Source of the DNA: Streptomyces cylindrosporus
GTDB lineage: Bacteria; Actinomycetota; Actinomycetes; Streptomycetales; Streptomycetaceae
DNA: 64,000 nt
Assembly (NCBI RefSeq): GCF_022698165.1
Contig: NZ_JALDAY010000004.1
Span: 310,001 to 374,000, forward strand
Direction of reading: 5' to 3'
Shown: piece by piece, positions 51,658 to 59,090 of the stretch
Layout of the letters: each line of letters opens with the position of its first letter
How positions within the stretch are numbered: position 1 is the first letter of the stretch
The notes under the pieces: generated by a model
What the model saw: the letters and a program-made list of their open reading frames with translations, nothing else
Database searches by the model: none
Told to the model about the DNA's origin: nothing
Translations under genes and position numbers: made by a program

Positions 51658-52584
51658 CTACGGTTTCGCCAACATTTGTCCGGGACCGGCCTCGGCCTCG
51701 GGATAGTGGCGGCGGAGCAGGGAAAGGCCGATCGCCGCCCGCCGTACGCGCTCGCGTGCGGTCGCGACGGCCATGTCGGTGAGGTGTGCTCCGGAGGGAT
51801 ACAGCGATGGCGCGTTCCGTACCGTGAACTTGAGGTGGACGGGGGCCGCCACGCGTACGAGGGCCGGGATCTCGTAGTAGCGGACCACGCCGCCGAAGTC
51901 GTCGGCGCCCTCCACGTAGACGTCCAGGGGTGCGTCGACCGCGCTGCGGATCGCCGCGATCTGGGCGAGGGTGAGATCGATCGGCAGGTTGATCGTGGTG
52001 ACCCCGAGGTCCTCAAGTACTCGCGCTGCCGCGGGATTGGCAGTCGGCATCGATATCGACGCCTTGATCTCCAGGTCCGGCGGCAGGTCGCCGGACCGCC
52101 GCATACGGCCGAGGACCCACAGCTGGCCGATGTCGGCCACCAGCACGCTGCGCACGCCGAGGTCGCAGCCCCGGATGACGTCCTCGACCCCGTACGCCAG
52201 CTGGTCGGCGCCGCGCAGCACCGCCGCCGCGCCGCCGCCCGCGGCCGACGTGGCCTGGACGCCGATGTCCCAGCCGCCGCGTGGGCCCACGAAGAGGCAG
52301 ACCTCCACCCCGCGTTCGCGGCCGAGCGCCACCATCTGCTCGATCTCCGGGTCGGTGAGGAGCATCATGCCGCTGCCCTGGCTGATGCGATGGATCCGGA
52401 TCCCGTGCCGATCGGCCTCGTCCATGACCGCCTGGAACGGGCCCGGGCCCTCGACCGACGGGATCTCCACCCGGTACTGCGCGCCGTCCGGGAAGCGCTT
52501 GTCCGAGTCGGGCAGTTCCCCGAGGTCCCGATCCGGCAGCCCGAGCGCGGACAGCGACCGCCGTGACCTTTCCATGCCGTCCAT
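51658..52584 (-). CDS. Uncharacterised protein next to the sugar ABC operon (possible TIM-barrel, U32-like)
   Basis: A 308-residue protein, start ATG at 52584 with a GAAGG site 6 bases ahead. I see alternating strand/helix units such as EVCLFVGPRGGWDIGVQATSA, GVRSVLVADIGQLWVLGRM, EIKASISMPTANPAAARVLEDLGVTTINLPIDL and VHLKFTVRNAPSLYPSGAHL, a pattern that resembles (alpha/beta)8 barrels of the U32 group. No catalytic motif can be fixed. It is encoded upstream of, and in line with, the ABC operon, with an identical-type operator, so it probably acts on the imported compound (inference). Confidence 0.8.
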   Translation of the reverse strand: MDGMERSRRSLSALGLPDRDLGELPDSDKRFPDGAQYRVEIPSVEGPGPFQAVMDEADRHGIRIHRISQGSGMMLLTDPEIEQMVALGRERGVEVCLFVGPRGGWDIGVQATSAAGGGAAAVLRGADQLAYGVEDVIRGCDLGVRSVLVADIGQLWVLGRMRRSGDLPPDLEIKASISMPTANPAAARVLEDLGVTTINLPIDLTLAQIAAIRSAVDAPLDVYVEGADDFGGVVRYYEIPALVRVAAPVHLKFTVRNAPSLYPSGAHLTDMAVATARERVRRAAIGLSLLRRHYPEAEAGPGQMLAKP

Positions 52585-52610
52585 CCGGAACCTTCTTCCG
52601 GTCGATATCT

Positions 52611-52623
52611 CGAACTTTGTTCG
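52611..52623. promoter_or_regulatory. Palindromic operator of the U32-like gene (CGAACTTTGTTCG)
   Basis: A 13-bp inverted repeat, CGAAC-TTT-GTTCG, 27 bases upstream of the gene start. It has the same arms and spacing as 51585-51597. Confidence 0.58.
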
Positions 52624-52728
52624 GATTCGCTGTGCTTGGACGGTAGGCAGGCGATGACGGCTCGTCAACGGCCCGCGGAGGCGCTGCGGGGCGGGGCTTC
52701 GCGGTGCGTCGTCCGGCTCCGCCGCGAT

Positions 52729-52768
52729 GGGGGTCCCCCCCGCGCGAGCGCAGCCGAGCGTGGGGGAG
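52729..52768. repeat. Streptomyces intergenic repeat (GGGGGTCCCCCC type)
   Basis: Runs GGGGGTCCCCCC followed by GCGCGAGCGCAGCCGAGCG and TGGGGGAG. I recognise it as an element common between Streptomyces genes. Arms CCCCCGCGC and GCGTGGGGG can pair with one mismatch. It lies between the end of the SARP gene and the U32-like promoter and may terminate the SARP message. Confidence 0.7.
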
Positions 52769-52830
52769 CGACCAGCCACGATGGCGCCGCAGCCGATCGG
52801 CGACTCATCACGGCACTTCCAGCGGAGCGC

Positions 52831-55803
52831 TCAGGCCAGCGTCAGCGGCGTCAGCAGTGGTCGTACCGTCTCCGCCTCCGGGGCGTCCAGGGACTCGAAC
52901 AGTTCCAGGGCCTCGCGCCAGCAGACCTGGGCGCGGCCCGGCTGGCCGATGCCGCTCAGGCCGTGGCCGAGGGTGACGAGGACCCCTGCCCGGCGCCAGT
53001 CGCCGCCGATGCCCCGGAGCACGGTCAGGGCGCTCTCGGCGTTGGCCGCGGCCTGCGCCGGGCGCCCGGCGGCCAGGTCGACCTCCGCGAGCCGGAACAG
53101 GGACATGCCCTCCCAGAGCCGTTGGCGGCTGTCCCGGAAGACGGTCAGGGCCTCCTGGAGGCGGTCGGCGGCCTCGGGCAGCTCACCGTGCTCGGTGAGC
53201 GCGAGGCCCAGCGCGTAGCGGCCGTTGGCGCCCTTGAGGGCGTGCCCCATGGCGTCGTACATCTCCATGCCCTGGCGGGCCAGCGACACCGCGCTGTCGG
53301 TGCGGCCGGTGGCCAGGTGGATCCGGGAGAGGTTGCACAGCACGGCCGCCTCGCCCGCCCGGTCGTCGCAGGCGCGGAAGCCCTCGATGGCGCGGTTGAT
53401 GTGGGTCTCGCCGTCCTCGTGGCGGCTCTGGTAGAGCGCGATCACGCCGAGGATGTTCGACGCCCAGCACCCGGCCAGCGGATCCGGCGCGGCGCCGATC
53501 AGCTCGTGGGCCAGGGCCGCCTCCTCGTCCGCCAGGTCGAAGCGGCCGGTCACACTGTGCGCGTACCCCAGCGTGATCAGCGCCCGCGCCTCCGCCCGGG
53601 CGTCCCCGGCCTCCCGCGCGGCCTCGCGCAGGGCCGAGGCGACTCCTTCGTACGCCTTGGAGTTGGTGCCGGACTCCGCGAGGTCCACGGCGGCCCACAG
53701 CAGGTCGACCGCGCGCCGCAGCGAGCCGGAGCCCGCGGACTGGCGCACGCAGGCCAGCAGGCAGACCGCCTCCGAGTACAGCCAGTCCTGCGCCTGGTGC
53801 CGGTCGGCGAAGACCAGCCCGGGGTGTTCGGGGGCGGCCAGGTGGTCGACCAGCCGGTCGCCGGGCCGCTCGATCAGGTACACCCCGGCCGCGGTGGCCA
53901 GGTAGAAGTCCAGGAGGCGGGACATGGCCGCGTCGCGCTCGCTCGGCGGCCACTCGTCCCGCTCGGCGCAGGCACGCGCGTAGAGCCGTACGAGATCGTG
54001 GTAGCGGTAGCGGCCCGGAGCCGCGGATTCCAGCAGCGAGGTGTCGACGAGGGCCTCCAGCAGGTCCTCGGTCTCCTCCACCGGGAGGTCCAGCACCGCC
54101 GCGGCCGCCGCGAGCGAGATGTCCGGCCCGTCGGCGAGGCCGAGGAGCCGGAACGCCCGTGCCTGGGCGGGCTCCAGCGCGCCGTAGCCGAGCTCGAAGG
54201 TGGCCTTGACCGCGAGGTCGCCGGCCTGGAGTTCGTCGAGGCGGCGCCGCTCGTCGGCGAGCTTGGCGGCGAGGACGGAGACCGTCCAGGTGCGGCGGGC
54301 CGCCAGCCGGGACGCCGCGATCCTTATCGCCAGCGGCAGGAAACCGCAGGCCGCGACCACGTCCAGGGCAGCCTCCCGCTCGGCCGCCACCCGCTCCTCG
54401 CCCACGATCTTGGTGAACAGCGACAGCGCCTCGTCCGGGGACATCACGTCCAGGTCCACGAGATGCGCGCCCGCGAGGTCGACCATCCGCACCCGGGACG
54501 TGACCAGCGCCGCGCAGCCCTCCGTGCCGGGCAGCAGCGGTCGTACCTGCGCCGCGTCCCGGGCGTTGTCCAGCAGCACCAGGACCCGGCGGCCGTCGAG
54601 CACCGACCGGTACAGCGCCGCGCGCTCCTCCAGCGAGTCCGGGATCGCCGAGTCGGCCGTGCCGAGAGCGCGCAGGAAGGAGCCGAGGACCGTCTCCGGC
54701 TCCGCCGAGCGGGCGCCGGCGCCCTGCAGGTCGACGTACAGCTGCCCGTCCGGGAAGGCGGTCCGGGCCTGGTGGGCGACGTGCACCGCGAGGGTCGTCT
54801 TGCCGACGCCGCCGATGCCCGCGACCGCGGACACCGCCATCACCCGGCCCTCGGCGGTGGCCAGCACCTCGCCGAGTTCCTTGACGAAGGCGGCGCGGCC
54901 GGTGAAGTCCGGGACGGTGGCGGGGAGTTGGGCCGGGCGGACGGGGGCGGGGGCCGGCGCGGCCTGCGGGGCGGACGGCTCGGCGAGGCCCGGGTCGGCC
55001 TGGAGGATGCGCTGCTGGAGCTCGCGCAGGCCGGGGCGGGGGTCGACGCCCAGTTCGTCGGCGAGCAGGCGGCGGGTGTCGGCGTACACCGCGAGCGCCT
55101 CCGCCTGCCGGCCGCTGCGGTACAGCGCCAGCATCAGCAGCTCCCGCAGCCGCTCGCGCAGCGGATGGGCCGCGGTCAGCGCGGTGAGCTCGGCGACCGC
55201 CTCCGCGTGGCAGCCCTGCTCCAGGTCCATGTCGAGGCGGGATTCGAGGAGTTGGAGCCGCCACTCCTCCAGGCGCACCCGCTGTGCCTCCGCGTACGGC
55301 CCGGGTACGCCGGCCAGCGTCTCGCCGTCCCACAGGTGCAGCGCGCGGTCCAGCACCTCGCGGGCGTGGCACAGGTCCCCGGCGCCGCGCGCCTTCTCCG
55401 CCTCGGCCGCCAGGTCCTGCGCCACCGCCAGGTCGAAGGCGCCCTCGGCGAGGCCGCGCACCGCGTACCCGCCGGACTCGCTCACCAGGACCCCGGGGTC
55501 GAGCACCTTGCGCAGCCGGGAGGCGTACGTGCGCACCGCGGCCAGCGCCTGCGAGGGCGGCTCCTCGCCCCACAGGGCGTCGATCAGCTCGGCGGCGGTC
55601 GCCGTACGGCCCTCGCGCAGCAGCAGGGCCGCGAGCAGGGCGCGCTGCTGCGGGGAACCGGTGCTGAGCTGCTCCTCGCCGCGCCGGGCGCGCACGGGCC
55701 CGAGCACGGCGAAGCGCACGGCCTCCGGCCCAGCGGAGGGCGCGGGCTGCCTCTGCTGCGGCACCCGCGGAACCTCGGGACCCCGCGGCACACGGTCGAC
55801 CAT
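52831..55803 (-). CDS. SARP/AfsR-type regulator (BTAD, NB-ARC, TPR)
   Basis: A 990-residue regulator. Residues about 35-110 form the OmpR-like DNA-binding domain (VRFAVLGPVRARRGEEQ and a winged helix with LIDALWGEEPPSQALAAVRTYASRLRKVL). The BTAD domain follows (about 115-265), then an NB-ARC NTPase with P-loop GIGGVGKTTLAVHVAH (about residue 335), and the C-terminal third holds TPR-like helices. Such proteins activate secondary metabolism genes on ATP and signal binding. No biosynthetic cluster is adjacent in this window. Starts at the ATG at 55803 after AGGGGGA. It is divergent from the amidohydrolase gene at 56050. Confidence 0.9.
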   Translation of the reverse strand: MVDRVPRGPEVPRVPQQRQPAPSAGPEAVRFAVLGPVRARRGEEQLSTGSPQQRALLAALLLREGRTATAAELIDALWGEEPPSQALAAVRTYASRLRKVLDPGVLVSESGGYAVRGLAEGAFDLAVAQDLAAEAEKARGAGDLCHAREVLDRALHLWDGETLAGVPGPYAEAQRVRLEEWRLQLLESRLDMDLEQGCHAEAVAELTALTAAHPLRERLRELLMLALYRSGRQAEALAVYADTRRLLADELGVDPRPGLRELQQRILQADPGLAEPSAPQAAPAPAPVRPAQLPATVPDFTGRAAFVKELGEVLATAEGRVMAVSAVAGIGGVGKTTLAVHVAHQARTAFPDGQLYVDLQGAGARSAEPETVLGSFLRALGTADSAIPDSLEERAALYRSVLDGRRVLVLLDNARDAAQVRPLLPGTEGCAALVTSRVRMVDLAGAHLVDLDVMSPDEALSLFTKIVGEERVAAEREAALDVVAACGFLPLAIRIAASRLAARRTWTVSVLAAKLADERRRLDELQAGDLAVKATFELGYGALEPAQARAFRLLGLADGPDISLAAAAAVLDLPVEETEDLLEALVDTSLLESAAPGRYRYHDLVRLYARACAERDEWPPSERDAAMSRLLDFYLATAAGVYLIERPGDRLVDHLAAPEHPGLVFADRHQAQDWLYSEAVCLLACVRQSAGSGSLRRAVDLLWAAVDLAESGTNSKAYEGVASALREAAREAGDARAEARALITLGYAHSVTGRFDLADEEAALAHELIGAAPDPLAGCWASNILGVIALYQSRHEDGETHINRAIEGFRACDDRAGEAAVLCNLSRIHLATGRTDSAVSLARQGMEMYDAMGHALKGANGRYALGLALTEHGELPEAADRLQEALTVFRDSRQRLWEGMSLFRLAEVDLAAGRPAQAAANAESALTVLRGIGGDWRRAGVLVTLGHGLSGIGQPGRAQVCWREALELFESLDAPEAETVRPLLTPLTLA

Positions 55804-56012
55804 CGCCGTCCCCCTAGAAACTTTGAGCAACCCCGACAGTTTGCCTTGTACACGCCGGATGCGTCAGCTGTGGAGGGCACGGTCACAGTCAGCCGCGTGG
55901 GATATCACAAAGCCCTCACGCGCCCTTCGCACAGATACGGACACGGCCGACCACGGAGCCGACCTCGGAGCCGACCGCGGAGTCGCCCCACGCACCCGTC
56001 CCTGTCGGCATA

Positions 56013-56029
56013 GCTGACGGACCGTCAGA
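56013..56029. promoter_or_regulatory. Palindromic operator, site 8 (GCTGACGGACCGTCAGA)
   Basis: A 17-bp dyad 20 bases before the amidohydrolase ATG, with a perfect CTGACGG/CCGTCAG core around one base. It faces the SARP gene on the other side but is much nearer to the catabolic operon. Confidence 0.75.
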
Positions 56030-56049
56030 TCGGCGCTACCGTGGCCGCC

Positions 56050-57279
56050 ATGGACACCGAAGCGACGTTTCCGCTGATCATCTCCGTCGACGACCACACC
56101 GTGGAGCCCGCCGATGTCTGGCAGAGCCGGCTCCCGAAGAAGTACCTGGACGTCGGCCCCCGAATAGTCCGCGCCCCGCTGAAGGAGATGACCTTCCTCG
56201 GCGGCCGCTTCCGCCCGGTCATGGGCGAACCCGGCGACGACGGCCCGCTCGGCGACTGGTGGGTCTACGAGGAACTGAGGCGCCCCCTCACCCGCCTCGA
56301 CACCGCCGTCGGCTACAGCAGGGACGAGATCAAGCTCGAAGTCATCACGTACGAGCAGATGCGACCGGGTTCCTACGACGTCCCGCAGCGCCTCGCCGAC
56401 ATGGACGTCAACCACGTCCAGTCCGCCGTCTGCTTCCCGACCTTCCCGCGCTTCTGCGGCCAGACCTTCACCGAGGCCCAGGACCACGAACTCGGCCTGC
56501 TCTGCGTCCAGGCCTACAACGACTGGATGGTGGAGGAGTGGTGCGGCCCGCAGGCCCGGGGCCGCCTCATCCCGCTCACCCTCATCCCGCTCTGGGACGC
56601 CGAACTCGCCGCCGCCGAGGTCCGCCGCAACGCCGCCCGGGGCGTGCGCGCCGTCGCCTTCTCCGAGATACCCCCCTACCTCGGCCTCCCGTCCGTCCAC
56701 GGCGACGACTGGGACCCGCTCTTCAGGGCCTGCGACGAGACCGGCACGGTCATCGCGATGCACATCGGCTCCAGCAGCCGTATGCCCTCGACCTCCAAGG
56801 ACGCCCCGCCCGCGGTCGGTTCGACGATCACCTTCGCCAACTGCTGCTTCTCGATGGTCGACTGGCTGATGAGCGGCAAGTTCGAACGCTTCCCGAACCT
56901 CAAGGTCATGTACGCCGAGGGCCAGATCGGCTGGATCCCGTACATCCTCGAACGCGCCGACGTGGTCTGGGAGGAGAACCGCGGCTGGGGCGGAGTCGCC
57001 GACAAGGTCCACCGCCCGCCGTCCGAACTCTTCGCCGAGCACGTCTACGGCTGCTTCTTCGACGACGCGTTCGGGCTCCGCAACCTCGACGCGATCGGCG
57101 TCGCCAACGTCCTCTACGAGACCGACTATCCCCACTCCGACTCGACCTGGCCGAAGTCGAGGGAGGTCGGGGAGGCGCAGATGGGGCATCTGGACGCGGA
57201 CGTGGTGGAGCGGATCGTCCGGGGCAACGCCATCGAGCTGCTGGGGCTCACCCCCGAGGGCCTGTGGAGCCGTACGTGA
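56050..57279 (+). CDS. Amidohydrolase family protein (COG2159, decarboxylase-like), copy 2
   Basis: A 409-residue paralogue of the protein encoded at 4946, with the same signatures: SVDDHTVEPADVW, IAMHIGSSSRMPS, ETDYPHSDSTWP and long shared stretches such as CFPTFPRFCGQTF. Both are under the palindrome. Role as for copy 1: metal-dependent hydrolase or decarboxylase acting on a pathway intermediate, substrate unknown. I use the ATG at 56050; a GTG at 56041 is in frame and neither has a good ribosome site. The next gene's GTG overlaps its stop. Confidence 0.87.
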   Translation: MDTEATFPLIISVDDHTVEPADVWQSRLPKKYLDVGPRIVRAPLKEMTFLGGRFRPVMGEPGDDGPLGDWWVYEELRRPLTRLDTAVGYSRDEIKLEVITYEQMRPGSYDVPQRLADMDVNHVQSAVCFPTFPRFCGQTFTEAQDHELGLLCVQAYNDWMVEEWCGPQARGRLIPLTLIPLWDAELAAAEVRRNAARGVRAVAFSEIPPYLGLPSVHGDDWDPLFRACDETGTVIAMHIGSSSRMPSTSKDAPPAVGSTITFANCCFSMVDWLMSGKFERFPNLKVMYAEGQIGWIPYILERADVVWEENRGWGGVADKVHRPPSELFAEHVYGCFFDDAFGLRNLDAIGVANVLYETDYPHSDSTWPKSREVGEAQMGHLDADVVERIVRGNAIELLGLTPEGLWSRT

Positions 57280-58190
57280 GGTACGGCATCCAACTCCCCG
57301 TCCAGTCCCAGAGCACCATCTACGCCGAGCCCTGGGAGGCCGACGCGGGCCCCGCCGACCTGGTGGGGATCGCCCGCGCCGCCGAGAGCGCCGGCTTCGA
57401 CTACATCGCCGGCTGCGACCACGTGGCCGTCCCGCGCCGCCTCGCCGCCGCGATGAGCACGGTCTGGTACGACCCCGTCGCCACCCTCGCCTTCCTGGCG
57501 GGCGTGACGGAGCGGGTCCGGCTGCTGAGCCACGTGGCGGTGATCGGGCTGCGGCACCCCCTCCTCACCGCCAAGCAGTACGCCACCCTCGACCACCTCA
57601 GCGGGGGCCGCCTGGTCCTCGGGGTGGGGGCCGGGCACGTGCGGGAGGAGTTCGAGGTGCTGGGCGTCGACTTCGAGCACCGGGGTGCCGTGCTCGACGA
57701 GTCGATCGACGCGCTGCGGGCCGCCCTGGGCCCCGACGAGTACCCCGAACACCACGGCAAGCTCTACGACTTCGAGGGGCTGGGCCAGCGGCCGAGGCCG
57801 GCGCAGGAGCGGGTGCCGGTGTGGGTGGGCGGCTCCTCGCCCGCCGCGGTACGCCGGGCCGCCCTCAAGGCGGACGGCTGGCTGCCGCAGGGGGACCCGA
57901 GGGACCGCCTGCCCGCCCAGATGGACCGGATACGGCGGCTGCGCGAAGAGGCAGACGTCGAGGGGCCGTTCGTGATGGGAGCCATCACCGAGCCGCTGTA
58001 CGTCGGCACACCCGGCTGGGACGTCGGCCGCCGCACGCTCACCGGCTCCCCGGCCGCGCTCGCCGAGTCCCTGCGCGCCTACCCGGCGATGGGCGTGGAC
58101 CAGATCCAGGTGCGGTTCCGCTGCCGCAGCCGCACCGAACTCACCGACCAGATGGCGGCCTTCGGCGCCGAAGTGGCCCCCCACCTCTAA
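57276..58190 (+). CDS. LLM-class F420-dependent oxidoreductase
   Basis: A 304-residue luciferase-like TIM-barrel. The F420-type signature is clear: FDYIAGCDHVAVPRR, YDPVATLAFLAGVTERVRLLSHVAVIGLRHPLLTAKQYATLDHLSGGRLVLGVGAGHVREEFEVLG. It would use F420 to reduce or oxidise a ring or carbonyl compound. Starts with the GTG at 57276 overlapping the amidohydrolase stop, so the two are coupled. It is followed by an SDR gene in the same operon. Confidence 0.87.
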   Translation: MRYGIQLPVQSQSTIYAEPWEADAGPADLVGIARAAESAGFDYIAGCDHVAVPRRLAAAMSTVWYDPVATLAFLAGVTERVRLLSHVAVIGLRHPLLTAKQYATLDHLSGGRLVLGVGAGHVREEFEVLGVDFEHRGAVLDESIDALRAALGPDEYPEHHGKLYDFEGLGQRPRPAQERVPVWVGGSSPAAVRRAALKADGWLPQGDPRDRLPAQMDRIRRLREEADVEGPFVMGAITEPLYVGTPGWDVGRRTLTGSPAALAESLRAYPAMGVDQIQVRFRCRSRTELTDQMAAFGAEVAPHL

Positions 58191-58201
58191 GGAGTTACGG
58201 C

Positions 58202-58972
58202 ATGGGCAAGCTGGACGGACGCGTCGTGATCGTCACCGGGGCGGCGCGTGGACAGGGGGAGCAGGAGGCCCGGCTGTTCAGGGCGGAAGGGGCCGAGGTC
58301 GTCGTCGCGGACGTGCTCGACGAGCAGGGCGAGGCCCTCGCCCGGGAGATCGGCGGCCGCTACCTCCACCTGGACGTGGGCGAGGAGGACGCCTGGCGCT
58401 CGGCCGTGAGCACCGTCAAGAACGCGTACGGCCGGATAGACGGGCTGGTCAACAACGCCGGCATCCTGCGCTTCAACTCCCTGGTGGACACGCCCCTCGA
58501 CGAGTTCATGCAGGTCGTACGGGTCAACCAGGTCGGCTGCTTCCTCGGCATCAGGACGGTCGCGCCGGTGATGGAGGACGGCGGCACGATCGTGAACACC
58601 GCGTCCTACACGGCCGTGACCGGCATGGCGGCGGTCGGCACCTACGCCGCCACCAAGCACGCCATCCTCGGCCTCACCCGCGTCGCCGCGCTGGAGCTGG
58701 CCCACCGCCGCATCCGCGTCAACGCCATGTGCCCCGGCGCCATCGACACCGCGATGTCCAACCCGGCCCAGCTGGACGCGGAGGCGGACGCGGAGGAGAC
58801 CGGCCGGGCCCTGCACGAGCTGTACCGCAAGCTCGTGCCGCTGGGGCGGATCGGGGCGCCGGAAGAGGTGGCGAAGCTCGCGCTCTTCCTGACGTCGGAC
58901 GACTCCTCGTACATCACCGGGCAGCCCTTCGTGATCGACGGCGGGTGGCTGGCAGGGGTGAGCATCATCTGA
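58202..58972 (+). CDS. SDR-family oxidoreductase
   Basis: A 256-residue classical short-chain dehydrogenase: VVIVTGAARGQGEQEARLF, NNAGILRFN, the catalytic YAATKHAILG (Tyr/Lys) and the C-terminal ITGQPFVIDGGW. It resembles hydroxysteroid-type and other alcohol-oxidising SDRs. Starts at the ATG at 58202 after AAGGAG. Its stop codon lies inside operator site 9a, so the following gene has its own promoter. Confidence 0.9.
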   Translation: MGKLDGRVVIVTGAARGQGEQEARLFRAEGAEVVVADVLDEQGEALAREIGGRYLHLDVGEEDAWRSAVSTVKNAYGRIDGLVNNAGILRFNSLVDTPLDEFMQVVRVNQVGCFLGIRTVAPVMEDGGTIVNTASYTAVTGMAAVGTYAATKHAILGLTRVAALELAHRRIRVNAMCPGAIDTAMSNPAQLDAEADAEETGRALHELYRKLVPLGRIGAPEEVAKLALFLTSDDSSYITGQPFVIDGGWLAGVSII

Positions 58973-58984
58973 CGGGGCGTCAAC
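58968..58984. promoter_or_regulatory. Palindromic operator, site 9a (TCTGACGGGGCGTCAAC)
   Basis: A regulon motif copy that overlaps the stop of the SDR gene. The right arm is degenerate at its last bases. Confidence 0.58.
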
Positions 58985-58994
58985 TATTGACGTT

Positions 58995-59011
58995 TCTGAC
59001 GGCACGTCAGA
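58995..59011. promoter_or_regulatory. Palindromic operator, site 9b (TCTGACGGCACGTCAGA)
   Basis: A near-perfect 17-bp copy with its centre 27 bp from 9a, about 80 bases before the luciferase-like gene start. The double site suggests tight control of this internal promoter. Confidence 0.72.
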
Positions 59012-59020
59012 AAGTCGTAG

Positions 59021-59060
59021 GACTCGAAGACTCAAAGACTCAAAGACTCAGACACTCAGA
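59021..59060 (+). repeat. 8-bp tandem repeats (GACTCAAA type), five units
   Basis: GACTCGAA, GACTCAAA, GACTCAAA, GACTCAGA and CACTCAGA follow one another without gap between operator 9b and the gene start. AT-rich for this genome. They lie in the probable 5' leader and could alter its length or spacing by slippage. Confidence 0.75.
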
Positions 59061-59090
59061 ACTCACCTGGACTTGGGACGGTGACCCGCC

